Assembly: GCF_017168335.1 (NCBI RefSeq)
Contig: NZ_JABFAU010000015.1
Coordinates: forward strand, 169,995 to 221,736
Source: Rhodococcus sp. KRD162
Lineage (GTDB): Bacteria; Actinomycetota; Actinomycetes; Mycobacteriales; Mycobacteriaceae
DNA: 51,742 bases
Direction of reading: 5' to 3'
A program made the translations under genes and the position numbers. Under the pieces are notes generated by a model. That model saw only the letters and a program-made list of their open reading frames with translations. It made no database searches and had not been told where the DNA came from. Positions 1 to 9,108 of this stretch are shown here, in pieces. The stretch's first letter is position 1. Each line of letters starts with the position of its first letter.

Positions 1-215
1 GCGCCCCCACAACTGCCTCGCGGCGACCTCCCCCCGAGGCCACGTGGACGACAGGCTAACGCATCGGAGACCGAGTGGTCCATACATCTCCTCGGGCGCG
101 CTCGGTCCGGTTGCGCACGCGCTCGTCGACGAGAAATAGAACACCCGCCGGCGCCGTTGCACAGGAATGTGGCTCCTCGGCCGCGTGCTCGTCGAACGAA
201 AGGTTGGCCCCCACC

Positions 216-1205
216 GTGCCTGTACCCCTGTCCATCCTCGATCTCGCTCACGTGGGCGAGGGCGAAACAGTCCGCGACAGCTTCGACGCGAGCGTCGCAC
301 TCGCTCAGCACGCAGAGAACTGGGGCTACCGCCGAATCTGGTACGCCGAGCACCACAACATGAAGACGATCGCGTCGTCTGCCACGTCGGTGCTGATTGC
401 GCACGTAGCTGCCCATACCGAGAAAATCCGGTTGGGGTCCGGCGGCGTCATGCTGCCCAACCACGCGCCCCTGACGATCGCGGAGCAGTTCGGCACGTTG
501 GCGACGCTGCACCCGGGACGGATCGATCTGGGTTTGGGTCGCGCCCCCGGAAGCGACCAGGTGACGATGCGGGCAATGCGCCGCGACCCCACATCCGCGG
601 ACCGCTTTCCGCAGGACGTGCAGGAGTTGCAGGGCTACCTGTCGTCGGAATCGCTGGTACCGGGGGTGAGTGCAACGCCCGGGGCCGGTACCGAGGTGCC
701 GCTCTACATCCTGGGGTCGTCGTTGTTCGGCGCTCAACTCGCCGCTGCGCTCGGGTTGCCGTACGCCTTCGCCTCGCATTTCGCGCCGGATGCCCTCGAA
801 CAGGCCGTCGAGATCTACCGTCGTGACTTTCGACCGTCGGCGCAACTGGCGGAGCCTCATCTGATCGTGGGGGTCAACGTGATCGCCGCCGACTCGGTTG
901 CCGAGGCACAGGCGCAGTTCCTGCGCACCAAACGCAGCCGGGTGAGCTTGCTGCTCGGACGCGGCCGCACGTTCACCGACGAGGAAGCCGACATGGTCCT
1001 TCAAGCGCCGGCGGGCCAGCAGATCGCGAACATGACCAAGTACTCCGCCGTCGGTACACCGGACATGGTGAAGGAGTATCTCGATCGCTTTGCCGAGCGC
1101 ACTGGTGCCGACGAGCTGATCGTGGCGTCCGGAGTCTCCGACCGCGCGGCATGGCTGCGATCTTTCGAGCTGCTGGCACAGGTGAGCGACTTGGTTCCGG
1201 CCTGA
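216..1205 (+). CDS. LLM-class flavin-dependent oxidoreductase (luciferase-like)
   Basis: About 329 residues. It resembles the group-1 bacterial-luciferase-like flavin oxidoreductases: an early PLSILDLA strand, a [12 protein letters not shown] segment, and [12 protein letters not shown] in the middle. Family members use reduced flavin (FMNH2 or F420H2) in a TIM barrel; the substrate cannot be read from sequence. I chose GTG at 216 because the family homology begins there and AAAGG lies just upstream. The frame is open back to 75, but that stretch is Arg/Ser-rich and looks non-coding. It is separated from eccD by about 125 bp and is probably not part of the secretion locus. Confidence 0.8.
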   Translation: MPVPLSILDLAHVGEGETVRDSFDASVALAQHAENWGYRRIWYAEHHNMKTIASSATSVLIAHVAAHTEKIRLGSGGVMLPNHAPLTIAEQFGTLATLHPGRIDLGLGRAPGSDQVTMRAMRRDPTSADRFPQDVQELQGYLSSESLVPGVSATPGAGTEVPLYILGSSLFGAQLAAALGLPYAFASHFAPDALEQAVEIYRRDFRPSAQLAEPHLIVGVNVIAADSVAEAQAQFLRTKRSRVSLLLGRGRTFTDEEADMVLQAPAGQQIANMTKYSAVGTPDMVKEYLDRFAERTGADELIVASGVSDRAAWLRSFELLAQVSDLVPA

Positions 1206-1330
1206 GCGCGTGCGGGCGGAGGTGCGCGTGACGGACGATTGCGTGTCCTGAGGATGTCGTAAGGTGTGCACGCAGATGCCCATTGGGGCGGGCATCGCAC
1301 GCGAACAGCACGCATCCGGGGGGATCTTTG

Positions 1331-2944
1331 ATGACACGCGCCGAGAGCCGTCCATCGGCCGGCATTGCGCCGTCGACCATCGCAGCAGACGCCAACCGCC
1401 GCGCGCAGGGCACGCACGCGATCTTCGCGCAGGAGGTCTGTCGGGTGACGGTGTTGGCCAGGTCCACCCAGGTGGACATCGCGCTTCCCGTGGACGTTCC
1501 GGTCTCGCTCCTGGTTCCCGGAATCGTCGACATGCTGGCCGGAGTGGAGCCTGCGGAACGACCCCGAGGAGCTGTGGAGCCTGCGGAACGACCCAGCAGA
1601 GCAGCGGAACGACCCGGGGGGACTGTGGAGCCCGCGGAACCACCGGGCGACTCGTCCGGGGTGAATTCCGATCAGGCAGGGCTACCGGTCGCGTGGACGC
1701 TTGCCCGGATCGGGTTTCCCCCACTGGCGCCGACTGCGACCTTGGCCGAGTCGTCCGTGCGAGATGGTGAGTTGCTCGTGTTGGGTATCGCCGAGCGGCC
1801 TGCGCCGGCTCCACTGTTCGACGACCTGATGTATTCCGTTGCCAGGGCGGGTAGTGACGATGTTCCGCACTGGACTGCGCACACGGCCCGCACTGTGGGT
1901 TCGGTCGTCACCGGCGCGATGGTGGCACTGGCCTGCGGGATCGTCCTGCGTGGGCCGATCCGCGCCGGGGCCGACAATCTCGGCAATCTCGTCGAAGGTG
2001 TCGCGGCTGTCACCGTGTCGATTCTGTTCGCGATAGCGGGGATGATTCTGGCGCGGGTGTATCGACAGGATGCCGTCTCGGTGCTGTTCGGTGGATGTGC
2101 GGTGGTGCTGGTGTTCACCGGTGGAACGCTGCTGGTGCCTGGGCAGTTCGGTGCGGCGCAGTTGATGCTGGGTTCGGCGATGGCCGGTGCTGTCGCCCTG
2201 TTGTCGCTGCGTATCGGGGGGACGGGTTTCGCGCTGTTCACGGCCGCGATCGTGCTGGCACTTGCGACGTTCCTCGCCGCGGTCGCCACGTTGTTCACCA
2301 CGGTGTCTCCGGCCTCGATCGGCGCTGTTGCGGCTCTGTGTGGTCTCGCCGGCATCGCGATGTCCGCACGTGTGTCGATGATGCAGGCGAAGTTGCCGCT
2401 TCCACCGGTTCCCACCGCTGGTGCGCCGTTGGATACCGTCGAAGAGGCCGAGCTCGACGCGATCTCGTTCGACGATCTGCAGGGGGCGGCGGCCAGGGCA
2501 CGTAGTTACCTGACCGGACTTCTGGTGTCGTTCACCGTCGCGGTTGTGGCAGGAGTTCTCGTCGCCGCGGCGACCGGTATCGACGGCGGCGTTCGGTGGC
2601 CCGCAGTTGCTCTGGCGGCGCTGTGTGCGCTCGTTCTACTCCTTCGCGGACGGACATATGCTGTTGTGGCACAAGCTGTTCCGCTTGTCGCGGGCGGTAC
2701 GACGATCCTGCTGTCGCTGCTTGTCGGTGCCATGCTTGCACTGCCTCAGCACACTCTCGCATTCTTCGGCGCAGCAGTGGCCGGAGCGGTGACGGCCTCG
2801 GTCTTCGGAGCGTTCGTCCCTACCCGCACGTACTCGCCGGTGATGCGAAGATCTGCCGAGTTGCTCGAGTACGCCGTCATCGCCATGGTCATTCCGATTG
2901 CCGTGTGGGTGTGCGGCCTGTACAGCGCCGTCCGCGGTCTGTGA
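1331..2944 (+). CDS. eccD: Type VII secretion integral membrane protein EccD (ESX-4-like)
   Basis: 537 residues. EccD forms the membrane channel scaffold of ESX secretion systems. The N-terminal third (about residues 36-155) fits the YukD ubiquitin-like domain. It is followed by roughly eleven hydrophobic segments (about residue 185 to the end), as expected for EccD. ATG 1331 has a GGGGGGAT ribosome-binding site. The stop overlaps the mycP start by four bases (GTGA), so the two are translationally coupled. The order eccD-mycP beside a reversed eccB, with truA-rplQ-rpoA nearby, matches the ESX-4 locus of mycobacteria. Odd feature: residues 71-110 are a Pro/Glu/Ala-rich insert with repeated VEPAERP-like units inside the ubiquitin-like domain. 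Confidence 0.9.
   Translation: MTRAESRPSAGIAPSTIAADANRRAQGTHAIFAQEVCRVTVLARSTQVDIALPVDVPVSLLVPGIVDMLAGVEPAERPRGAVEPAERPSRAAERPGGTVEPAEPPGDSSGVNSDQAGLPVAWTLARIGFPPLAPTATLAESSVRDGELLVLGIAERPAPAPLFDDLMYSVARAGSDDVPHWTAHTARTVGSVVTGAMVALACGIVLRGPIRAGADNLGNLVEGVAAVTVSILFAIAGMILARVYRQDAVSVLFGGCAVVLVFTGGTLLVPGQFGAAQLMLGSAMAGAVALLSLRIGGTGFALFTAAIVLALATFLAAVATLFTTVSPASIGAVAALCGLAGIAMSARVSMMQAKLPLPPVPTAGAPLDTVEEAELDAISFDDLQGAAARARSYLTGLLVSFTVAVVAGVLVAAATGIDGGVRWPAVALAALCALVLLLRGRTYAVVAQAVPLVAGGTTILLSLLVGAMLALPQHTLAFFGAAVAGAVTASVFGAFVPTRTYSPVMRRSAELLEYAVIAMVIPIAVWVCGLYSAVRGL
1544..1644 (+). repeat. Degenerate direct repeats inside eccD
   Basis: A 21-bp unit beginning GTGGAGCCTGCGGAACGACC occurs at 1544-1564 and 1574-1594. 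A truncated copy lies at 1604-1615 and a diverged copy at 1625-1644. They encode VEPAERP-like peptide units in frame and explain the extra segment in the EccD N-terminal domain. Confidence 0.85.
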
Positions 2945-4332
2945 CTCCGCGTCGGCAGCGATCGCTCGCCGTTGCGGCGCTCACTGCATGTGCGCTGTTC
3001 GTCGATGCCGCTTTCTCCATCTCGCCTGCACATGCCGAACGTCCACTGGTCGATCCTGCCCAGTTGCCTGCCGCGAGCGCGCCCGCCCCACTCGAGCCGA
3101 CGGAGCAGAGGAATGCATGCGCGCTTCCTGCGGAGACAACCGACTCGCCGGAAGTACCGACTGCATCGAAGGCACTGGACTTCGCGTCGGTCTGGCCGAT
3201 CACTCGCGGGGCCGGTCAGGTGGTTGCCGTCATCGATACCGGAGTCACAGCTCATCCGCGTCTTCCGGGTCTGATCCCTGGTGGCGACTATGTCAGTGAC
3301 GGGGACGGGTCGTTCGACTGTGATGCGCACGGCACCATGGTCGCTGGTCTGATCGCCGCCCAGACCGTACCGGGCAGCGGATTCGCCGGTGGCGCGCCCG
3401 ATGCCCGCATTCTTTCGATTCGGCAGTCCAGCAATGTTTTTCAGATCGTGGACAACCGGAGCGAGGAAGAGAAGGAAGCCGAGCCGGAGAACGCTGCGGG
3501 GTACGGCAACGTTCGTACCATGGCCATGGCGATCAGGACCGCGGTCGATGCGGGGGCATCGGTGATCAACATCTCCGAGGTGGCCTGCGTGCCCGCGGGC
3601 AACGGTGTGGCCGACGGCCCACTCGGTGCTGCGGTGCACTATGCGGTTCGCGAAAAGAACGTCGTCGTAGTCGCCGCTGCCGGCAATCTCGGCAGCGCCG
3701 CCTGTCAGACCCAGAACCCGATGGTCGATCCCCTCCGGCCCGATGCGGACCCATGGGCTGCGTTCGCGACCATCGCGACCCCGGCATGGTTCGACGATGT
3801 GCTGACGGTCGGCTCGGTGGAAGCCGACGGCACCCCGTCCTCGTTCAGCTTGGCCGGTCCGTGGGTCGATGTCGCCGCTCCGGGGTCGAACATGATCTCG
3901 TTGTCGTCCTCGGGCAACGGGTTCGCGAACGGTACTCGGGGTCGCGACGGCGTGATCCCGTTGACCGGGACGAGTTTTGCGGCACCGCTGGTGGCTGCAG
4001 TCGCGGCCCTCGTTCGGGCCCGTCGCCCGGATCTGTCGGCGCTCGAGGTGGTGGACCGGATCGAACGAACGGCGCACGCACCTGCCGAAGGATGGAACCC
4101 GCTCGTCGGTCACGGGATCGTCGATCCGCTCGCTGCGGTGACCGATCTCGTGAGTTCTGCTCCCCCACCGGCAGTCACGGACAGTGTTGCCATGAGTCCG
4201 CCGTTGCCACCGCCTGCGCCGGATCATCGCCCTCGAACTGTGGCGGTGACCGGTTCGGTGCTGGTGGCGGTCGCTTTGGCGCTCGGCCTTGCGCTGTCGA
4301 TACCGTTGCGCAGGCGGGCCGTGCGCGACTGA
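2941..4332 (+). CDS. mycP: Mycosin (type VII secretion subtilisin-like serine protease)
   Basis: 463 residues. It is a subtilase (S8) anchored at the outer face of the membrane that supports ESX secretion complexes. The catalytic triad is visible: Asp99 in VVAVIDTGV, His130 in DAHGTMVAG, Ser345 in LTGTSFAAP, with an oxyanion Asn in AAAGNLG. A signal-type hydrophobic stretch (about residues 8-30, ending SPAHA) and a C-terminal transmembrane helix followed by RRRAVRD match mycosins. I chose the GTG start because it overlaps the eccD stop (GTGA) and gives a normal signal sequence. It ends six bases before the convergent eccB gene. Confidence 0.92.
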   Translation: MTPRRQRSLAVAALTACALFVDAAFSISPAHAERPLVDPAQLPAASAPAPLEPTEQRNACALPAETTDSPEVPTASKALDFASVWPITRGAGQVVAVIDTGVTAHPRLPGLIPGGDYVSDGDGSFDCDAHGTMVAGLIAAQTVPGSGFAGGAPDARILSIRQSSNVFQIVDNRSEEEKEAEPENAAGYGNVRTMAMAIRTAVDAGASVINISEVACVPAGNGVADGPLGAAVHYAVREKNVVVVAAAGNLGSAACQTQNPMVDPLRPDADPWAAFATIATPAWFDDVLTVGSVEADGTPSSFSLAGPWVDVAAPGSNMISLSSSGNGFANGTRGRDGVIPLTGTSFAAPLVAAVAALVRARRPDLSALEVVDRIERTAHAPAEGWNPLVGHGIVDPLAAVTDLVSSAPPPAVTDSVAMSPPLPPPAPDHRPRTVAVTGSVLVAVALALGLALSIPLRRRAVRD

Positions 4333-4338
4333 GCCACG

Positions 4339-5793
4339 CTACTTCGGCGGGAGGGACGCGGCCTGCGGGTCGGGTGCGACTCCGTCGTGCATCGTGAGGG
4401 CTTGGCCTCGACCGAGGGTGGGGCCGCTACCGAGCAGTCGGAGTATCTGCCACGGCGCTGGTGCGGGTGGTCCGAATCCCAGTGCCGACGCCGCCTCTGT
4501 GTTGTCGACTCCGTATCGGACCCCGGTATCGGCGACGAAGAAGAGGCTGTCCTGGCGAGTGCTCGACGTGGAGATTCCGGTGCTGCGGACGTACCCGCCG
4601 CTCCCGGGCGGCAGATAGACCTGATCCACGGCGTCTGCGCCCCCATCGGCTTGAGCCAGCACGACCGGGTGTGCGCCGGGTTCGAGCGGTAGCCCGCGCC
4701 CCGCGGACTCGACGAGTCGAGCGGACGGTCCGCCGTCGGCGACCTCGAGCGGCTCCCAGGTCAGGCACGAGACGGGACGCTCGCCGGTGTCCACGATGAC
4801 GGGGGTGGTGGCCGGGAAAGTCGACACCGCAACCCCGGCCGAGGTCTTGGGTGCAGCCCGGAGAACGTCGGGATTGACCGCTGCGATATCCGGACTGCCC
4901 TGTGAATCGGTGAACTTGATGAGCAGCGCCGCAGTTTCGTTGATCGCCTGGATACCGTCTTCGAGTACGACGTAGTACTGCACGTCGCGCCCGGCGACCT
5001 GGACGACCGAACCTATTGTTCGACCTTCGAAGGGGAACGGCGGAATCTCACCGGCTCGGGCAATGAACGGTGCCGCGACAGCAGGTGCCGTGGGCACCGC
5101 ATTGAGCAGTCCGGCACTCACCGGGGACGGGACGGCGTCCTCGAGTCCGAGTGCGCGCACCACTGCCCTGTCGGCCAGATCGACGGGCGATTTGGTGCCC
5201 TCGTGCACCAGGTACGCCGTGTCGTTCGATGTCCACAGCAAGGCTTCGGATTCGGTCAGCGGAGCGGCACCGTCACCGTAATGAGGACTACCTGCCACGA
5301 CTGTCGTCGAGGTCACACCGGCGATCGGATCGACGGTGTCGCATACGGTCCACGGTTGGGCTCGACCGTTGCCGTCGTACGCGAGTGCCGACGGGGCTCC
5401 GGGAATACCCACCAGCGCCCCGCGCGGCCGCGACGCGATCTCCGAGTCGTCGACCGTCACCGGATTGTCGGGTGCACCGACCACCAGCCGGGCCGACGCG
5501 AGATTGAGCACCGGGTGGAAAACCTCGTCCACCTTCACGAACATCGCGGCCGAATCCTTGCCGACCACGATAGCTGCGTCGCCGATCTTGTCCTGGGGTC
5601 GAAACAGGGCCAGTGCGGCGCACCCCGCCAAACCGATGCATGCGATGACGACGCCCACCAATAGTGCCCTCGACTGCGATCTCATCGGATCGTGCAGCAT
5701 GCGCGCATCGCGCCGGATCAGCGCGTGTTCCATTCGGCGAACGAGAAAGCGGTACCCGCCAACCTGCCACTTCGTTGTCGGCGTGGACGCCAC
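4339..5793 (-). CDS. eccB: Type VII secretion protein EccB
   Basis: 484 residues. EccB is a core ESX membrane-complex subunit with one transmembrane helix and a large extracytoplasmic domain. The N-terminus STPTTKWQVGGYRFLVRRME is the family hallmark. One hydrophobic helix spans about residues 43-64, and the rest is a repeat-containing outer domain, as in mycobacterial EccB. GTG at 5793 has a strong GGGGAGGA ribosome-binding site and places the hallmark at residue 2. The frame is open further upstream, but that runs into the divergent eccE region and is not conserved-looking. It is convergent with mycP and divergent from eccE. Confidence 0.92.
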   Translation of the reverse strand: MASTPTTKWQVGGYRFLVRRMEHALIRRDARMLHDPMRSQSRALLVGVVIACIGLAGCAALALFRPQDKIGDAAIVVGKDSAAMFVKVDEVFHPVLNLASARLVVGAPDNPVTVDDSEIASRPRGALVGIPGAPSALAYDGNGRAQPWTVCDTVDPIAGVTSTTVVAGSPHYGDGAAPLTESEALLWTSNDTAYLVHEGTKSPVDLADRAVVRALGLEDAVPSPVSAGLLNAVPTAPAVAAPFIARAGEIPPFPFEGRTIGSVVQVAGRDVQYYVVLEDGIQAINETAALLIKFTDSQGSPDIAAVNPDVLRAAPKTSAGVAVSTFPATTPVIVDTGERPVSCLTWEPLEVADGGPSARLVESAGRGLPLEPGAHPVVLAQADGGADAVDQVYLPPGSGGYVRSTGISTSSTRQDSLFFVADTGVRYGVDNTEAASALGFGPPAPAPWQILRLLGSGPTLGRGQALTMHDGVAPDPQAASLPPK

Positions 5794-5815
5794 AGTTCCT
5801 CCCCAGGATTGTGCA

Positions 5816-5836
5816 GACCCGATCCCCATTCGGGTC
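5816..5836. promoter_or_regulatory. Palindrome in the eccB/eccE divergent region
   Basis: GACCCGA, a 7-base spacer, then TCGGGTC form a perfect 7-7-7 inverted repeat in the 130-bp gap between the divergent eccB and eccE starts. Its position fits an operator or a hairpin in the eccB leader. No regulator is identifiable. Confidence 0.35.
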
Positions 5837-5923
5837 ACGCGACACAGTACAGTTCGTCCGCATACCCAGGCGACCGCGTCGGAGACGGTCGATGGGTAGT
5901 GCGACCTTCGGGGGGAGGGTTCG

Positions 5924-7612
5924 ATGGCACGTTCGTATTCGGTGGCGGGTGGGCGAGAGGCCGTGCCTTTCGTAGCGCCGACGGTACGTCGCGTGCTCGC
6001 GGCCGAGATCGCTGCCGTGGCAACAGGTCTTGCGTTGCTTGCAGCATCGGTGCGGCCCGTGTGGGCGCTGCTCGGCGCTATCGTGGTGGCGCTCCTGCCG
6101 TTCGTGACCGTTCGCCGTAAACCGGTCTTCGACTGGTGTCGAGTCTGGCGGCGGTTCCTCACGAATCGCAGTCCCGAGGTGGGCGTCACCACCGAGTACA
6201 CCGACACGAACGGTGCCCCGGTCGGTGTCCATTGGCACCGCAACACGGTCACCTGCACCCTCGAAATCAGTCCGCCTCGACATTCGAGCACTGTCTTGGG
6301 TAGGTCGAGTGCCGATACGCAGTACACACTGCCCGTCGACGCACTCGCGTCGAGCATGCATCAGCACGATATCGAGGTGTGTTCCATCGACGTCCTCGCT
6401 CTCGGCTTTCGTAGCGAGTCGGGCTCGGCAGCCACCCAGGTGTACGAGGAACTCATCGGTCCCCTCCCTGCTGTGGCGCTGCGGAGGGTCTGGATCTCGG
6501 TCACAGTGGACCTGCGGGCGAACGCCCGAGCAATCGCGCGCCGGGGACACGGCCGGGCAGGGGCAGCGCGAACAGCCGTCGTCGCGACCACACGCGTCCG
6601 CCGTGCCCTCCAGACCCACGGCGTGTCCTCACGACTGTCCACGAGCTCCGAACTCCACGCGGCCGTGGCGCACCTGTGCCGGGGGGTAGGTATCAGCGAC
6701 CTCACTCAGACATGGTCCGCGGCACCTTTGCCGGGAGTCTCCAGTGTCGGTTTCGGAATCGATTGCAGCGCAATCACTGCCGAGGAGATTGCCACCCTGT
6801 GGGCGACGCCGTCCCTCGGCACCGGCATCGCGTTTCATCTCGAACCCGGACGCGCCGACGGCGAGCTCCGCGTCCGTGCGTCGTGCCGGTTTGCAGCCCG
6901 TGAGCCGGTTGCAAAACCCAGGATCCGCGGAGTGACATCGATGGGCGGAAGCCAGCGCGACGGCATCTTCGCGCAACTACCGCTCGCGGTTCCGTCGCTG
7001 ACGTCGCTCTCGCCCACGCGAACCGTCGAGACCGCTGTGCTCGACGAGCTGAGGCTGCCGGTCAGTGGCTGCGGCCAGCTGCTGGGATCCGATGCCGGTG
7101 GGCACGGTGTGGCGGTGCGCGTGTTCGGTTCCGGTGTCTCTCGGGTTCGGATCGCCGGGGAGCTCTATCTCGCCCAGCAAATACTCTTTCGTGCCATCGC
7201 CATCGGGGCGAGGGTTGTCGTTCGAACCGATCGCCCGCACGCATGGCGATCGCTCGTCGACGCGATCAATGCCCCCGACCGCTTGTCGGTGCACACCGAC
7301 GCGACACCGCCTCGCGGATCGTTCGACGTGATCCTGGACGACTTCGCGCACGGGTCGATGCCGCTCGAGCCACAACGCGGTTCCGGGGTGACCCGGATGT
7401 CGTTGGCCGAGCACGAGCCCGGATCGGACCGGTCCGAGCGTGGCCGGCAGCGCCAGGAGGCAGATCTGTCGATCGTCCAGCCGCACGCCTCGGGTGATCG
7501 AATTCAGGTCCGCTCGGGGCCGATCGACATCGAACTGACTCTGGTGACGATCCCCCAGGAGACAGCGTTCATCGGTCGTCCGCGGAGTCTGCGGCCTGCG
7601 GTGCGTGCCTGA
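5924..7612 (+). CDS. eccE: Type VII secretion protein EccE
   Basis: 562 residues. EccE is the peripheral subunit of ESX membrane complexes. Two hydrophobic helices lie near the N-terminus (about residues 24-42 and 46-64), followed by a long soluble region, the usual EccE plan. ATG 5924 has a GGGGGGAGGG ribosome-binding site. The assignment rests on this plan plus location among eccD, mycP and eccB; no short diagnostic motif makes it certain. M. tuberculosis ESX-4 lacks eccE, whereas ancestral ESX-4 loci in other actinobacteria keep it. No eccC or esx genes are in the window. The gene ends nine bases before the convergent FMN reductase. Confidence 0.75.
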   Translation: MARSYSVAGGREAVPFVAPTVRRVLAAEIAAVATGLALLAASVRPVWALLGAIVVALLPFVTVRRKPVFDWCRVWRRFLTNRSPEVGVTTEYTDTNGAPVGVHWHRNTVTCTLEISPPRHSSTVLGRSSADTQYTLPVDALASSMHQHDIEVCSIDVLALGFRSESGSAATQVYEELIGPLPAVALRRVWISVTVDLRANARAIARRGHGRAGAARTAVVATTRVRRALQTHGVSSRLSTSSELHAAVAHLCRGVGISDLTQTWSAAPLPGVSSVGFGIDCSAITAEEIATLWATPSLGTGIAFHLEPGRADGELRVRASCRFAAREPVAKPRIRGVTSMGGSQRDGIFAQLPLAVPSLTSLSPTRTVETAVLDELRLPVSGCGQLLGSDAGGHGVAVRVFGSGVSRVRIAGELYLAQQILFRAIAIGARVVVRTDRPHAWRSLVDAINAPDRLSVHTDATPPRGSFDVILDDFAHGSMPLEPQRGSGVTRMSLAEHEPGSDRSERGRQRQEADLSIVQPHASGDRIQVRSGPIDIELTLVTIPQETAFIGRPRSLRPAVRA

Positions 7613-7621
7613 TCGGTGCTC

Positions 7622-8179
7622 TCAGCCCGGGTACTCGGCGTGCTGTCGAGCTCCGGTCACTGCATCGGCCCACCATTCGATCTGGTCCAGCAAACGCCCC
7701 AGTGCATCGACCGCTGCTGCGTCATCGATCCCGCCTGCCGAATCGAACCTCTTGCGCACCCTGTGCAGCGACACGCTGTCTCGAACCGAGACCATGTGCA
7801 GCTCGGCGGTGATCTGGCGCAGCTGTTCGGTAGCGCGGACTCCGCCGCCGAGTCCTCCGTAGGAGACGAACCCCACCGGCTTTGCTCGCCATTCGAATTT
7901 CACCGTGTCCAGTGCGGTCTTCAGCGATCCAGGAACGCCGTGGTTGTACTCGGGTGTGACGAATACGAAGGCGTCGCAGGCACCGATTGCCCGCGTGAAT
8001 CTCTCGGTGTCGTCGCTCGGGATCAGCGTGTTCGGCAACTCGAACTCGGCCAGGTCCACCTCGACCACCTCGAGGGTGTTCCGCTCGGCGGCGATGCCGC
8101 GAACCCACTCCGCGACGATCGGTCCGACGCGGCCGGCGCGGACACTACCGACGACGACCGCAAGCTGTATCGGCTGCAT
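7622..8179 (-). CDS. NADPH-dependent FMN reductase family protein
   Basis: 185 residues, flavodoxin-like fold. GSVRAGR near the N-terminus (phosphate binding of the flavin) and PEYNHGVPGSLKTALD are the signatures of the NAD(P)H-dependent FMN/quinone reductase family. A glycine-rich SYGGLGGGVRA loop follows. Such proteins reduce FMN, quinones or azo compounds; the substrate here is unknown. It starts 27 bases after truA on the same strand, so it may be read through from truA. Confidence 0.85.
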   Translation of the reverse strand: MQPIQLAVVVGSVRAGRVGPIVAEWVRGIAAERNTLEVVEVDLAEFELPNTLIPSDDTERFTRAIGACDAFVFVTPEYNHGVPGSLKTALDTVKFEWRAKPVGFVSYGGLGGGVRATEQLRQITAELHMVSVRDSVSLHRVRKRFDSAGGIDDAAAVDALGRLLDQIEWWADAVTGARQHAEYPG

Positions 8180-8206
8180 CGTTCGACACTAGTCGGTGTC
8201 GGATGA

Positions 8207-9103
8207 TCAGCCCTCTCCCCCGCAGCACCCGTCGCCCGCGATCGCCGAGCGCATCTCTCTCGTGGCGGCATTTCGCGCTGCGAGCATCTCGGCCGGTGGA
8301 TAGTCCACTCCAACCAGCGCCAATCCGTGTGCAGGGGCCACCGTCACCTCGCTGGATCGTTCTCGCCGCGTCAGAAGCGACCGCGCCCATTCGGGTGTCC
8401 GTCGGCCCTCACCGACTGCCTGCATGGCACCGACGAGGCTGCGCACCATCGACCAACAGAATGCGTCGGCACTGACGAACGCGGTGACACGATCACCGTC
8501 GCGCTCCCAGTCGAACCGCTGCAGTTCTCGTACGGTGGTGGCACCGTCTCGCCTCTTGCAGAACGCCGCGAAATCGTGCAGTCCGATCAGGGCGGCCGAT
8601 GCCTCCCGCACTGCGTCCAGATCGATGGGCCTGGGCCAGGAAACGACTCCGGCAACGTCGAGCGGGTCCACCCCGTAGAGCGCTGTGCTGAATCGATACT
8701 CGTAATGTCTGCGGAACGCCGAGAACCGTGCATCGAAATCGCGGGAGACGGCGCTGATCGCCCGCACGCGAACATCGGTCGGCAGAAAGCGGGCCATGCG
8801 CCGGACGAGTCGCTGATGATCGGCGGGAACCTCGACGGCATCGAAGTGGGCAACCTGACCTGTTGCATGCACTCCTGCGTCGGTTCGGCCTGCGACCGTC
8901 AGCTCGATCGGTTGCCGCAGCACGGTCGAGAAGGCTTCCTCGAGTACGCCGCAGACGGTACGGATTCCCGGCTGGCGAGCCCATCCGGAGAAGTGGGTGC
9001 CGTCGTAGGAGATGTCGAGGCGGTACCGGGTGGGTACCGACAAAGCGGGCCCGCCTTCCCCGGGGGGAATGGCGGGCCCGCTTCGATCGTGCGCGGAAGA
9101 CAA
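8207..9103 (-). CDS. truA: tRNA pseudouridine synthase A
   Basis: 298 residues from TTG 9103, or 278 from TTG 9043. TruA converts U38-U40 of tRNA anticodon stems to pseudouridine. [19 protein letters not shown] and the catalytic-Asp motif [13 protein letters not shown] are diagnostic. It follows rplQ as in other actinobacteria. The start is uncertain: both TTG codons have purine-rich sequences upstream (GAAGGA and GGGGAAGG), and the extra 20 residues are encoded by a strong hairpin that looks like the alpha-operon terminator. The shorter form is therefore plausible. Confidence 0.92.
   Translation of the reverse strand: MSSAHDRSGPAIPPGEGGPALSVPTRYRLDISYDGTHFSGWARQPGIRTVCGVLEEAFSTVLRQPIELTVAGRTDAGVHATGQVAHFDAVEVPADHQRLVRRMARFLPTDVRVRAISAVSRDFDARFSAFRRHYEYRFSTALYGVDPLDVAGVVSWPRPIDLDAVREASAALIGLHDFAAFCKRRDGATTVRELQRFDWERDGDRVTAFVSADAFCWSMVRSLVGAMQAVGEGRRTPEWARSLLTRRERSSEVTVAPAHGLALVGVDYPPAEMLAARNAATREMRSAIAGDGCCGGEG
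9043..9083 (-). terminator. Hairpin after rplQ, overlapping the truA 5' end
   Basis: A perfect 13-bp stem pairs 9043-9055 with 9071-9083, AAGCGGGCCCGCC against its complement, around a 15-base loop. Read with rplQ it is followed only by a short TTT. It may terminate or attenuate the alpha operon ahead of truA. Confidence 0.65.
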
Positions 9104-9108
9104 AAGGA

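Noticed and set aside
75..215. Upstream extension of the flavin oxidoreductase
   Set aside because: Arg/Ser-rich, no family similarity; GTG 216 places the conserved first strand at the N-terminus.
2746..4227. 493-codon minus-strand frame opposite mycP
   Set aside because: A high-GC shadow of mycP, which has a complete catalytic triad; the shadow is Arg-rich and matches no family.
5794..6357. N-terminal extension of eccB
   Set aside because: The EccB hallmark begins right after GTG 5793 with a strong ribosome-binding site; the extension is antisense to eccE.
5288..6619. 443-codon minus-strand frame across eccB/eccE
   Set aside because: It overlaps two ESX genes in other frames and crosses their divergent promoter; composition is that of a shadow.
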